Positions 44,601 to 52,242 of a DNA stretch of 64,000 nucleotides are shown here, one piece after another. The translations under genes and the position numbers were made by a program. How positions within the stretch are numbered: the first letter of the stretch is position 1; each line of letters starts with the position of its first letter. Below the pieces are notes generated by a model. It saw only the letters and a list, made by a program, of their open reading frames with translations, did not search any database and was not told the origin of the DNA. The DNA comes from Hermatobates lingyangjiaoensis (Eukaryota; Arthropoda; Insecta; Hemiptera; Hermatobatidae): contig JAPFBL010000382.1 in assembly GCA_026182355.1 (NCBI GenBank), forward strand, positions 62,001-126,000, in the 5' to 3' direction.

Positions 44601-45869
44601 AATGACTCCAAGAGGATGTCCATACATTTAGTATGTATACTATATCTTCAATGAAATTATTTTAGACAATTACCTTTTTCCTCCTTTGGAAAAGCTATAA
44701 GAAGAGTTTCAGTAGTATTCATATTCAGATGTTTATACTTTGCGGTTTTCTAAACAATTTGGAGAGCATGCAGTATAATACTATAGGTAGTGCCTTCCAG
44801 ACGGACTTCTATGATAAGAATTACATTTACCTATTCCTGTGTGATGCAAAGTTGGTTATTTACAGTATCTAGTAGGTTATCTACAAATAAACTTTTGTCT
44901 TGTAATTAAGGCACTATTATGGAATTGACAGAAGTAATGACAGACAGAAACAACTGAACAGTATTTTCTATAATGAATAAAAAAATTTTTACTTATAATT
45001 AAATCTGAAAATGTTTGAGTAGACTACAAGCCACAGCTTTTGACGGATCCAAATGAATTAATATCTAAAAATATGATTTGATTATCATCCTGATGACAGG
45101 CATGTCTGAATTGTCTGGTGTATTGATTGGTCAAAAAAAAAAAAAAAAGAAAAAAAGAAAAAAAGAAAGATTGTATAATCAGTAAAATAAGTTCACTCTT
45201 AAGTGGGTACGTGAAGAAGACAGTGGACAGCGAAAAAAAGGTTGAAGCTAAAATAAGCTTCTACGACCTGAATTCTTTGTGCATCACATACCTCAGCTTT
45301 TGTAAGGATTCAGTTAAGAAATGCATGAGAAGGAAAGCTCATTCCAAAAAAAAAGAAAAAAAAAACATAAATTTATATGGAAATTAAAAAGTTAGATTTT
45401 AAGTATTCAAGCATTAAACCGGACTGAAATTAACCTTATGGTTAATATATGTTAATATATATGTATGTTATAATATAATATATAATAATAATAATATATA
45501 TTATAATAATAATAATAATGTATAATAATAATAATCAGTTATAATAATATAATATATATATATATAAACAAACACTTTTTCTTCTTCTCGGAGTTTGGTC
45601 AGGGTAAATATATGGAATCACCTTTTTGCCAACGTTTCTTCTTTATTTTAAGACATCCTCAGGGCTATAAATCACGGCTGGATTCTGATACATTAATGAA
45701 CTTACATTAATGTTACATTAATTAGTAATGTAGCAGAATCCAGCCTTGATTTATAGCCCTGAGGATGTCTTAAAATAAAGACGAAACGTTGGCAAAAAGG
45801 TGATTCCATATATTTACCCTGAGCAAACTCCGAGAAGAAGAAAAAGTGTTTATATATATATATATATAA

Positions 45870-45919
<50 letters not shown>

Positions 45920-47654
45920 GTTAATATCAATGATCAAACCACAATAAGAAAATGGGAAAACAAGACTAAGATCTTTTAACCGTAACAAGGGATCTTCGTC
46001 AGAGTCAAAAACCCAACTCTTCAGAGTCAAAAACCCCATTGAAGAGTTGGGTTTTTGACTATGACGAAGACCACTTGTTACGGTTGAAATATCTTAGTCT
46101 TGTTTTCCCATTTTCTTATTGTGGTTTGATCATTGATTGTTATTTCACGTGTTTATGTCAAATCTTTTTATATATGCTAATATATCTAAAAACAATGCAG
46201 ACTCTGCATCTACGAGACCTTGGAACATTTGATGACATTCTATGTGAATGAAAGGCAATTATTGTCTTTAAAAGGTGATAGATTTTTGCAAATCATACCT
46301 AAAACCAATAAAATATCAGTTGCTTCTCTGAGAATAATTGTGAAAACATCATTGAAGAATTTGAAATGTAAATTGTAGAGTAAAAAACTAATGAAATGGT
46401 CGGCACATATAAAAATTTAATTGTATAAACAACGCGTTTCGAACACGTAGTGTTCTTCTTCAGGCATTAACTGCGGGTGAGTGTCTCTACCCAGTGAGTG
46501 AGACACTCACTCGTAGTTAATGCCTGAAGAAGAACACTACGTGTTCGAAACGCGTTGTTTATACAATTAAATTTTTATATGTGCCGACCAGTTCATTAGA
46601 CTTTTACCCTACAATGAGTAAATACTACATAATAACTGATTACAGTATGTTAGAATTAAAATGTAAAGGTGATTTTAGAAATGCATAGAATGAAGTGCAA
46701 TAGGAAAAAGATAGAAGTAGTGCGTACGAGTCCAATGAGACTCAGTGTCGTGTCGCAGTTTAATAATAATAACAAGAAGTGAAATCTCTATTTTTAAATC
46801 ATTTCAAGTTGTTAATTTTTTTTGGATTTACAGTTGGTAAGTATATCGCCTTATAGGGCATTAGCACTGTTTGGTTTTGTTCGATTCTCTAGTTCCACAT
46901 ATTTCTATTATTAATATGGCAAACCGTCATACCTCGTACAATGATGTTGGAGTCGTTCTACAAGGTATGACGGTTTGCCATATTAATAATATAAATCATA
47001 CTAACCTCAGTGGTAATAATAATATGCACGCATTCCTCATATTTCGTTGTATAGCTGTTGTTAATTACTTATCAAATAAATAAGTCACCTTAAAATTAAT
47101 GAAACAATTCTAATATTAGATATCTAATTTCTAATAGTTCTAATAAATTCTAAGGTTTCTATTATTCAAATATTTAGCATAGCTTTGATATTACTTCTAG
47201 ACTATTGTTACATTTAAATTAAAACAAACTCACTTGATTGTCAACGAGTTTGATATTATGTTTATTTATAGTAATGTTTAGTGTAGTCCACTCCAAAATT
47301 TTTAATATGTCAGCTTTATAGATTAAACAATATCAATTGAGTTGAATTATTCTAAGTTACTGTAATTTAAAATGCATGTTATAATGCTATAACCCATGCT
47401 AAATAAAGACAATTTAGAAAAAAAAAAGGAAAGAATATCATTTACATAACCTTTTTTTTAACCATTTGATATTTTGTGACTAATTTTTGATTGTTCTCTT
47501 CTTTTTTTTTTAGGATTTAGAAAAAAGTGGTGCTAAAATCACAACGAGTTATATTTATTCACCTGTTGAAGAGTTACTGAAGGTGGAAAAAGAAAAATAT
47601 ATGAAGGCAGTGGCTTTGTTGAAACAAAATCTTGGAATCAGTTCAAAGAACTAA
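32199..47654 (+). CDS. Uncharacterised lysine-rich protein, 133 aa, three exons
   Basis: I do not recognise this protein. Proposed exons are 32199-32353, 42674-42779 and 47514-47654. Exon 1 ends at donor GTCAGT in phase 2, exon 2 can only be read in the matching phase (other frames hit stops at once), and exons 2-3 join in phase 0 with acceptors CAG and TTTAG. The protein has an N-terminal part (LERPILDRYRDEEIQIIARL), a strongly charged middle (KRRENAKKEAALKAQKRNRE) likely to be helical, and a C-terminal block (YIYSPVEELLKVEKEKYMKA). No signal peptide or membrane segment is visible. Exons 2 and 3 look real; the link to exon 1, 10.3 kb upstream, rests on phase and strand only, and extra exons may exist. 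Nuclear or cytoskeletal roles are guesses from charge. Confidence 0.6.
32775..32905 (-). mobile_element. SINE fragment, tail type 2
   Basis: On -, it reads CCAATGTAGAATGTGTAG, GCCGGTAAACGGCTGACG and CACCCGTTAGGGGACCGG, and ends in an A-rich tail (T-rich on + at 32765-32795). The 5' part is cut off by the family B palindrome. Confidence 0.75.
32915..33152. mobile_element. Palindromic element, hammerhead family B (decayed)
   Basis: CTCTTCAGGAGAGATAAGAG on the left and CTCTCATATCTCTCTTGAAG on the right. The + motif reads TTGAAGA and CAGAAATTAGAGA, so C3 is lost. It is followed by GGATCGTATTTCCAACG and a TA tract. Confidence 0.7.
33282..33320 (-). ncRNA. Predicted hammerhead ribozyme of the PLE, left arm
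   Basis: Exact mirror of 35892-35930, with the same boxes and stems. Confidence 0.78.
33637..34704 (-). pseudogene. PLE reverse transcriptase / GIY-YIG endonuclease, left arm
   Basis: The RT part contains MGSPLGVAFANYYM (motif B), YCRYVDDCFV (the catalytic YVDD, motif C) and NKINFLDVSI (motif D), then the PLE thumb-like segment. It ends with VYEYTC and HSYIGMTTTSLSRRLTMH, the GIY-YIG nuclease. The N-terminal fingers are missing and the first residues come from the palindrome centre and opposite strand. A 1-base deletion in the C/A run near 33675 (four C on -, against five in the copy at 63985) shifts the frame before the last part of the nuclease, which continues at 33413-33628. It acts in reverse transcription when intact; here it is dead. 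Confidence 0.9.
34508..35575 (+). pseudogene. PLE reverse transcriptase / GIY-YIG endonuclease, right arm
   Basis: Mirror image of the left-arm copy, with the same residues (motifs B, C and D, thumb, GIY-YIG) and the same 1-base deletion near 35537. The displaced C-terminal segment with ILEALLIQKFKPLLN, which holds the expected catalytic Glu of GIY-YIG nucleases, follows at 35584-35799. Confidence 0.9.
35892..35930 (+). ncRNA. Predicted hammerhead ribozyme of the PLE, right arm
   Basis: GTC, CTGATGA (35895-35901), T, GAATG-TTGAT-CATTC stem II, GAAA (35918-35921), stem III from self-complementary ACATGT, C, then GAC closing stem I with GTC. PLEs of other animals are known to carry hammerheads at this place. 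The mirror copy is 33282-33320 (-). Confidence 0.78.
35930..36076 (+). pseudogene. Start of a second PLE ORF, truncated
   Basis: Directly after the hammerhead the frame reads MSTIGDVLYCVDEITRVLFR and VIFNNVCIKEGLLPKFT, the same as the frame at 63306-63614 (-). This is the N-terminal part of the PLE ORF, cut off by the TA tract. It shows that copies lie in tandem, with the hammerhead in the shared repeat. Confidence 0.7.
36100..36347. mobile_element. Palindromic element, hammerhead family B' (both arms intact)
   Basis: Arms with ATACGAGTTCGAGATTACC / complement and the inner AGAGAATGGGAGACCAAGC. It differs from family B in most positions but keeps the same layout. The hammerheads are 36260-36290 (+) and 36180-36210 (-). 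TA tracts lie on both sides. Confidence 0.85.
36260..36290 (+). ncRNA. Predicted hammerhead ribozyme, family B'
   Basis: CTC, CTGAAGA (36263-36269), C, GG..CC short stem II around ATTAC, GAAA (36280-36283), AATT as stem III, T, GAG closing stem I. Stem II is only two to three pairs. The - copy (36180-36210) is identical. Confidence 0.55.
36345..36480. repeat. (TA)n tracts
   Basis: Several TA runs with AGTATATAATAAGTATATG interruptions, between the B' element and a SINE fragment. Confidence 0.85.
36485..36592 (-). mobile_element. SINE body fragment
   Basis: On -, GAGGACGTTAAGCCGTC, GAGCCTGTACGATGTCAGG and AAGATCCCTACT match the SINE body. Head and tail are missing. Confidence 0.75.
36595..36720. 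mobile_element. Short foldback fragment
   Basis: GTCAAACGTTTGTAGTTG and GCAGACGT on the left resemble the complement of AGACGTCTACAACAACAATT and GGTTTGAC on the right. Unclassified. Confidence 0.4.
36840..37075 (+). mobile_element. Possible hAT end, then a family A remnant
   Basis: CAGGGGTTCTCAGCTTTGC at 36843 with a CCCCCATGCACCCC stretch is hAT-like. At 37019-37063 a decayed family A motif (GACTCTGACGAAGACC, then TTTTAGTC) is followed by a TA tract. Confidence 0.45.
37105..37375. mobile_element. Palindromic element, family B relative, with internal (TC)n
   Basis: ACACACATTTACTATTTTG and GAATCATCATGAGGAGAG on the left, CTCTCATGAATTCAACG and AAATTAGGGACTGTGAATG on the right. The box is CATGAATT-like, so the hammerhead is lost. 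A (TC)n run fills 37240-37290. Confidence 0.6.
37418..37589. mobile_element. Foldback element, family I (copy 2)
   Basis: AACACTATTTTCCTTTTTAT and CGAGGTTTGGTCTAGCTTC with complementary right arm. The centre contains GCCGACGTTTCGTC, half of a hammerhead on -, without the CTGANGA box. TA tract on the left. Confidence 0.7.
37590..38035. other. Intron-like/intergenic AT-rich, no gene
   Basis: Nothing recognisable; it lies within the proposed intron 1 of the uncharacterised gene. Confidence 0.4.
38036..38212. repeat. Tandem repeat, about 42-57 bp units
   Basis: Four units of CATAAGCAAGAAAATTGG, TATATTACTAAATTC and ATTTATATTC with small changes and one shortened unit. Confidence 0.8.
38222..38460. 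mobile_element. Palindromic element, hammerhead family B (decayed)
   Basis: Arms with TAGGTACACAGTAAATAG, CTCTCTAATTTTGGATTC and AGACACCAAGCGCACTT. The box reads CTGATTA (G8 changed) on both sides, and GAAA is CAAA. Inactive by sequence. Confidence 0.75.
38505..38612. repeat. (GA)n microsatellite
   Basis: About 100 bp of GAGA with a few AAAG interruptions. Confidence 0.9.
38613..39735. other. No gene; possible hAT right end at 38750-38818
   Basis: On -, CAGCGTTTCTCAAACTATGG starts at about 38815, a hAT/Tip100-like terminus. The rest is AT-rich with no recognisable structure. Confidence 0.4.
39850..40176 (+). mobile_element. Complete tRNA-derived SINE, tail type 2
   Basis: Head GGTTAGCTCAGTGGATAATG (box A) and GCAGTTCGATCC (box B), CCCCGATTTATTT junction, body with GCCGGTCCCGAGCCTG, then type 2 tail GCCGGTAAACGGCTGACG, CACCCGCTAGGGGG, CAATA and poly(A). 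The head and body are those of the type 1 SINEs; only the last part differs. Confidence 0.9.
40266..40506 (+). mobile_element. tRNA-derived SINE, tail type 2, internal deletion
   Basis: Head AGATTAGCTCAGTGGTTAAC and GGGCTGGGA run directly into CGTTAAGCCGTCGG, so box B and the junction are missing. The type 2 tail and poly(A) are intact. Confidence 0.85.
40746..41191. other. No gene
   Basis: AT-rich, nothing recognisable. Confidence 0.4.
41192..41460. mobile_element. Palindromic element, hammerhead family D (copy 2)
   Basis: Arms from GATAAACAAACAAAAGTTTC to its complement; the centre is shorter than in copy 1. The + hammerhead is 41375-41413; the - one has C3 changed to T. The right flank carries the MSKYHTITDCT start. 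Confidence 0.87.
41375..41413 (+). ncRNA. Predicted hammerhead ribozyme, family D
   Basis: TTC, CTGATGA, T, GAACAC-AAA-GTGTTC, GAAA, stem III ATGCGT (one G-T), T, GAA. It differs from 18422-18460 by one C to T change in stem III that still pairs. Confidence 0.68.
41461..42673. other. No gene; intron of the uncharacterised gene
   Basis: AT-rich. CTCCTGATGATGG (on -) at 42385-42400 has no GAAA partner and is not called. Confidence 0.4.
42674..42779 (+). CDS. Exon 2 of the uncharacterised gene
   Basis: A long T tract and CAG precede 42674, and donor GTGCGA follows 42779. It encodes NKKLGRSCDESPKRREN and AALKAQKRNRELIK. It enters in phase 2 and leaves in phase 0. Confidence 0.7.
43206..44063 (+). 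mobile_element. Non-autonomous Helitron, internally deleted
   Basis: Starts TCTATATAAATAAAA after an A (43205) and ends CTAA (44060-44063) before a T. It shares TTGTCTGTACATTGC, one GTCGGTTT octamer and CAGCCACCATAA with the copies at 3.9-8.8 kb but lacks the segment with the small ORF. The sub-terminal hairpin has decayed (CCGTCAATCAAGGG). Confidence 0.82.
44085..44265. mobile_element. Family B remnant
   Basis: TTTTTTGATGAAAATTCAAT, CCGAAATGGACAAATA and AATTAAAAACACACA match the outer arm of 428-833. The inner hammerhead part is absent. Confidence 0.6.
44380..45070. repeat. Unclassified dispersed repeat (second copy)
   Basis: Matches 28061-28940 in order: TTTTATGAAGTTTTTTC, a TG-repeat, CCACGCTACGGTCC, and AACGGAT-type segments downstream. 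There is no palindrome insertion here, which outlines the empty site. Confidence 0.55.
45071..45566. other. No gene; AAT- and TAA-rich repeats
   Basis: Poly(A) with AAAG at 45134-45165 and (AAT)n/(TA)n at 45475-45565. The frame 45127-45387 owes its length to A-rich sequence. Confidence 0.45.
45567..45862. mobile_element. Palindromic element, hammerhead family C (copy 2)
   Basis: AACACTTTTTCTTCTTCTCG / complement, inner arms with GTCAGGGTAAATATATGG. The + hammerhead (45756-45793) is complete; the - one (45628-45665) has one stem II mismatch. TA tracts lie on both sides. Confidence 0.88.
45756..45793 (+). ncRNA. Predicted hammerhead ribozyme, family C
   Basis: GCC, CTGAGGA (45759-45765), T, GTCTT / AAGAC five-pair stem II, GAAA (45783-45786), self-complementary ACGT as stem III, T, GGC closing stem I with GCC. 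With a zero-loop stem III it could fold only as a dimer. Confidence 0.68.
45926..46175. mobile_element. Palindromic element, hammerhead family A (core damaged)
   Basis: Arms as in 14700-14920. The + box reads ATGACGA and the - copy has GTTAAAA in place of GTTGAAA, so both are damaged although the fold is kept. TA tract on the left. Confidence 0.85.
46374..46613. mobile_element. Palindromic element, hammerhead family E (copy 2, both arms intact)
   Basis: TTGTAGAGTAAAAAACTAATG / complement, about 115-bp arms, centre near 46494. The hammerheads are 46522-46558 (+) and 46429-46465 (-). Confidence 0.88.
46522..46558 (+). ncRNA. Predicted hammerhead ribozyme, family E
   Basis: CTGAAGA (46524-46530), A, GAACAC-TAC-GTGTTC, GAAA (46547-46550), AACGCGTT stem III. 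N7 is A here and G in copy 1, a permitted change. The - copy 46429-46465 is identical. Confidence 0.63.
46906..46991. mobile_element. Foldback element, family F (copy 1)
   Basis: TATTATTAATATGGCAAACC and GTCATACCTCGTA with complementary right arm; centre GATGTTGGAGTCGTTC. No hammerhead boxes. The longer copy is at 59784-59996. Confidence 0.8.
46992..47513. other. No gene; intron of the uncharacterised gene
   Basis: AT-rich, nothing recognisable apart from the T-rich acceptor tract at the end. Confidence 0.4.
47514..47654 (+). CDS. Terminal exon of the uncharacterised gene
   Basis: A T-rich tract with TTTAG precedes 47514. It encodes DLEKSGAKITTSYIYSPVEE and ends at TAA 47652-47654. AATAAA overlaps the stop (47653-47658), and further AT-rich sequence follows. 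Confidence 0.72.
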   Translation, partial: DLEKSGAKITTSYIYSPVEELLKVEKEKYMKAVALLKQNLGISSKN

Positions 47655-47893
47655 TAAAAAGAAAATAACTAGCTGTCACTGAGCTTTAAGACTGATGTAT
47701 AATTATAAGTTAATATGCACCGATTAAGTTAAAATAATTAATCTTTTGTTGAAAGACAAATTATATTTTATACATATCGTATTATATAACAGGTAGGATT
47801 ATTAAAAATAATTATAGTAAATTATTAAATATCAAATTAACATATCTAAAAAAGCATAAGTAGTAAAATAAGTATCAAAGAAAAATATTAACT

Positions 47894-48511
47894 CATTGTA
47901 GGGTAAAAAGCTAATGAAATGGTCTCGACATATAAAAATTTAATGGTTTAAACAACGGGTTTCGAACACGTAGTGTTCTTCCTCAGGCATTAACTAAAAG
48001 ATACAATGTCATCAGACGGTTATCTATAATACAAAGTAAATATAGTACTAAATAAAATAAAATATTTTTTTTTTTCGTCGTAGGATGTGGAAAAATCTGT
48101 TCATCAGATCCCTTAGCAAGACGTCTTGCTTAGGGTATGTGGGGTTGGGGGTCCCGACCCACTAAAAAACCACATCCTATTTCCTGGCAATACCCGATAC
48201 GGAAACCGTTTGCACATTACTTCATGCCGTTGCCTCAGTCCTTTTGAGTAGGATTCACCTTCTTGTCCCCATTCGTTCAATCATTGCCCTTGCCTCACAC
48301 CACTTTCGTTCTTCTTATGATGGAGAACCGCCTCTACAAAGAAAATAAAATAGTTCAAAATATTTATTTTGTACTATACACAACTCTCTGATTAAATGGA
48401 ATTTTTTAGTTAATGCCTCAGGAAGAACACTACGTGTTCAAAACGCGTTGTTTATATCATTAAATTTCTATATGTGGAAACTATTTCATTAGCTTTTTAC
48501 TCTACAATGAG
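47894..48511. mobile_element. Palindromic element, hammerhead family E (copy 3), with insertion
   Basis: TGTAGGGTAAAAAGCTAATG / complement. The - motif has GAAACCCGTT (stem III broken), and the + motif has CTCAGGA and CAAAACG (core broken). A retroposed sequence at 48063-48340 sits at the centre. Confidence 0.8.
48063..48352 (-). mobile_element. Retroposed element with poly(A), unclassified
   Basis: On -, it ends GGATGTGG... CCTACGACG followed by about 11 A, and is flanked by AAAATAAAATA on both sides (near 48050 and 48341). It contains AGGCAAGGGCAATGATTG and GAAACCGTTTGCACATT-like segments (complement). No tRNA boxes or ORF are recognised. SINE or LINE 3' end. Confidence 0.5.
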
Positions 48512-49430
48512 TAAATACCACATAATAACTGATTGCACTACCTTAGAAAAAAAAATATTAACCTTTTCTTTATGCCATTCAAAACACATGCTTGTAGCTT
48601 AGATGACATGTGTAAATAAAAAGAGTTTTTTTTATTTTTATTAATAATAATGAAATTAAATAATTATAAAGACGGCAATAAAAAAATCTTGTGTGAGATA
48701 CCACTCTCAACAAATTTCATTTACATGAAATAACTATAAAAATTTTTCAGAAAAAAATAAATTTTAAAAACTTTTATATGATCTTTAGTAGACATTATCA
48801 ATAGATTCTGCTTTTTTTTTTATTATTAGAACTTCATTATTATTATAGAAATAATATAATTATTATAATATAATAATATTATTATTTTCATATAATATAT
48901 ATAATTATATATTATATATATTATATAATATATATAAATTATTATAGAAAATTATTATAAATTTTACCACACTGAATGGAATAAGTTTATTCTTATTGGA
49001 ATTGATTTATTCCAATGATTTATAAGTTTATATGTATTCCCAATTAAATTATTTAATTTAAATTATCAAACCAATTAAATTTAAATTATTAAACCAATTA
49101 AATTATTAAATGTAGTCGATTTATTAAAACCACTAATTAGGTTTAGTGTATAAAAAGAAAAATGCTTCCCTCATTTCTCACCAGGAGTGCTGCTAGCAAA
49201 ATTAATTTTAAAGCACTTTGCTAGCTTCTTAATGACCAAGGCAGAACTCTTTAATTTCAGTATATCGTTTAATAAAATTTGATATATAATATAATATCGC
49301 TTCATATTATATGCTTGGATATATTTTGAGATTTATACATGTATAAATTTCGTCTAATAACAGTTTTGATTTATTTTCTCATTTCTTTACTTCATATTTC
49401 AAAAGCCTCTTGCTGTACTAGTAAAACACA
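48512..49430. other. No gene, AT-rich
   Basis: Strongly AT-rich, with ATTATATAT stretches at 48840-48960; nothing recognisable. Confidence 0.4.
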
Positions 49431-49439
49431 TGTATAAAT

Positions 49440-49910
49440 GTATATAAAATTCATGTAAATCATGTAAATAGGTATGAAGCAACATAAACCGATTTCCAAG
49501 CCCTGAAGATGACATAAATATATGTCGAAAAGTCGGCAAAAGGACTAGTTTAAAATCATTGGACCTCAACCCTCAAAAAAATTACATCATATAAATATTG
49601 GGTCAAAAACACAAATCATAATGAATATATATATATTGATATAGCTTCTCGACCACTGATATTTCAAATTCACACTAGGGGTTCTTGAGGATTTTGGTCA
49701 TAAAACATACAACTCCTGATTATAAGCCGACGTTTCGCCAAAAGTTGTTTGGCATTTTCAAGGCTAAAAAACAATTTATTAACAACATAAGTAAAGCAAG
49801 ATAAATACATCACTGGACACCACTCAACAGAAAACAAACAAAACGAACAAAAATTTTGTAACAAGAGAACCACAAAGGATCATAAAATACCTAGTGTTAT
49901 TATTATTATT
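49440..49910. mobile_element. Two opposed hammerhead-like relics
   Basis: On + at 49500-49537: GCC, CTGAAGA, T, GACAT / ATGTC, GAAA, AGTC, GGC; only stem III is damaged. On - at 49764-49726: TTGAAAA box, TGCCAAA / TTTGGC, GAAACGTC, GGC; the first box is damaged. Stem I is GGC/GCC in both, as in family C. Confidence 0.55.
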
Positions 49911-50241
49911 ATTTAAAAATCGACATTTGTTGTTTAAACCTAATTAATGATTATTAATTATTCAGAACATCAAAAAACCCGATTTTCAAACAGCAAAACA
50001 ACACACAGACAGTAACAAACACAGATAATTACAAAACAATGAAAAAAAAGAGAGTCAAAAATTAAAAGAAATTAAGGGGAAAAAACAAAAAACAAAAAAC
50101 AAAAACCTTACAAACATTATTACCTTGACTTAGAAGAAACACCATTTACCGGTCCATGCTTATGATTTAGCCAGACATATAATAGTATATAATATGTAAT
50201 AATATAATATATATTTAAAATAATTCAATTTTTTTTCTACA
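49911..50241. other. Upstream of LRRC51, no clear promoter
   Basis: AT-rich with AAACAAA-type repeats at 50085-50105. The LRRC51 5' UTR exon probably starts at 50243 after CTACAG, so the promoter lies further upstream and is not identified. Confidence 0.4.
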
Positions 50242-50279
50242 GGTGAAATTTTTCTAGTTCAACTGCTGATATTTTCATT

Positions 50280-50380
50280 ATGGTACTCAGTGGATCCTCA
50301 GTGCCTTTGGATTTCTCTTTTAAAAATCTTAAAACAGTCTCTGATATTCAACATGAAAAACCTCGAAAAGGAGTCAGAAA
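50280..50380 (+). CDS. LRRC51: LRRC51 coding exon 1
   Basis: Encodes MVLSGSSVPLDFSFKNL and EKPRKGVRK. The donor is GTAAAT at 50381. The exon likely begins at 50243 with 37 bp of 5' UTR. Confidence 0.88.
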
Positions 50381-50711
50381 GTAAATATGTATTTTTCTTT
50401 TAACATATAATTGAGAAAAAGTTGTTATAATCAAATACTATACTATAGAGGTTTTAAATGAAAATATTAGAGTCAGTGAGGGTTTATTTTGTTACTTATG
50501 CATCCCGGGTAATTCTGATTCATGTATTAAGCATTCTAAATTGATTTTTTTGTATATTATATACATATATATTTCTTATTCATGTACACATACGTATATC
50601 CTTACAACCCCTAATCTCAATGTTATTAACGTATTACTTATTTATTCAGGGAATTAAACATCAAAACAAAATGTACCATATTTAGTAAGCCAATACAGAT
50701 GTAATATAATG

Positions 50712-50742
<31 letters not shown>

Positions 50743-50923
50743 AGATTGATAAAAGTATTGACCGTGGAATAGAAACAAAACTAAAATTTATTGGGACTCC
50801 GTCAGTTCTTCAGGTTCAAATTAAACTCTCAATGCCAACGTTTCGGTTTTTATTTCAAACTTTTTTCATAGGTAGAAGTATAAATTTTGAAACAGAAAAA
50901 ATTTGAGTCCCTATAAATTTTAG

Positions 50924-50962
<39 letters not shown>

Positions 50963-51055
50963 TATTATATATATATATATATATATTTTATATATATATA
51001 TATTTATATGTTCGTTCGTTACATATTATATTAATATATAATATATATAAGTATG

Positions 51056-51092
<37 letters not shown>

Positions 51093-52196
51093 TAATTACT
51101 TATATATATATATATATTTATATATATATTAGTAATTAGTAATTAGTAATATATATATTAGTCCAGTTATACCGTTGACCTTTCAACTCTTTTATTCTAA
51201 CCGCTTGTTTCTTGTTCATTATTGACCTTTGACCTTCTCTTTATATTAACCTGTACTATCCTTTTAATCTATTTATAGCAATGACTAAGCATGAGTCATC
51301 GATTTTAATTTAATATTTCACTTGGCCAACTCCTTTTCCAGTTGAACCCTGTTAGAAGGAGTTTAGTTCCTCCTGCTAAATATATATGTATATATATATG
51401 TATATAGTTCAATATAGAAAAAGCAACATAGAGAAATCAAAAAAACACACTTACAGTCTCTAATTTTCGGTTTGAACTGTCTTCAGTTTGAATCGTGTTC
51501 GGTCTTCTTCGGTTGGAGACCCTCCAACCGTCTCTGGACCAGTGCGCTTGGATTCCCTCTCTTATCTCTCCTGAAGACGGTTCAAATCGAAAATTAGAGA
51601 CTGTAAGTGTGTTCTTTTGTTTTCTCTATGTTTGTTTTTCTATATTGAACTATATTTGTCCGCTTTGGATCGTATTTCCAACGAAAAAGTATATATGTAT
51701 ATAGATGATCAAACCACAATAAGAAATGGGAAAACAAGACTAAGATCTTTCAACCGTAACAAGCGGTCTTCGTCAGAGTCAAAAAACCCAACTGAGGTCA
51801 GTTGGGTTTTTGACTCTGACGAAGACCGCTTGTTACGGTTGAAAGATCTTAGTCTTGTTTTCCCATTTCTTATTGTGGTTTGATCATTGATTGTTGTTTC
51901 ACGTGTTTATGTGAAATCTTTTTATATGTATATAGGTATACCAACTGAGTTGGGTTTTTGACTCTGACGAAGACAGTTTGTACGGTTGAAAGATCTTAGT
52001 CCTGTTTTCCCATTTCATATTATTGTATGATCATATATATATAACTTTAAATTGCACAAAGCACGACACAGAAAAGACAATACAAAGAAAACTTACAGAA
52101 TTCAATATTTCGAACTGTTGTTCGTCATCAGGAGAGTAGACTTGAAGAGAGGACGAAGTGAGAGAGATCTCCCCACGTAGAAGAACGGAGTGCGAA

Positions 52197-52242
<46 letters not shown>

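Noticed and set aside
45090..45125. CCTGATGACAGGCATGTCTG as a hammerhead
   Set aside because: No GAAA follows the hairpin.
45770..46251. Frames containing MKSWVFDYDEDHLLRLK and its mirror copy
   Set aside because: They lie in the arms of a family A palindrome and recur at 51.8 kb on the same sequence, so they are shadows of the element.
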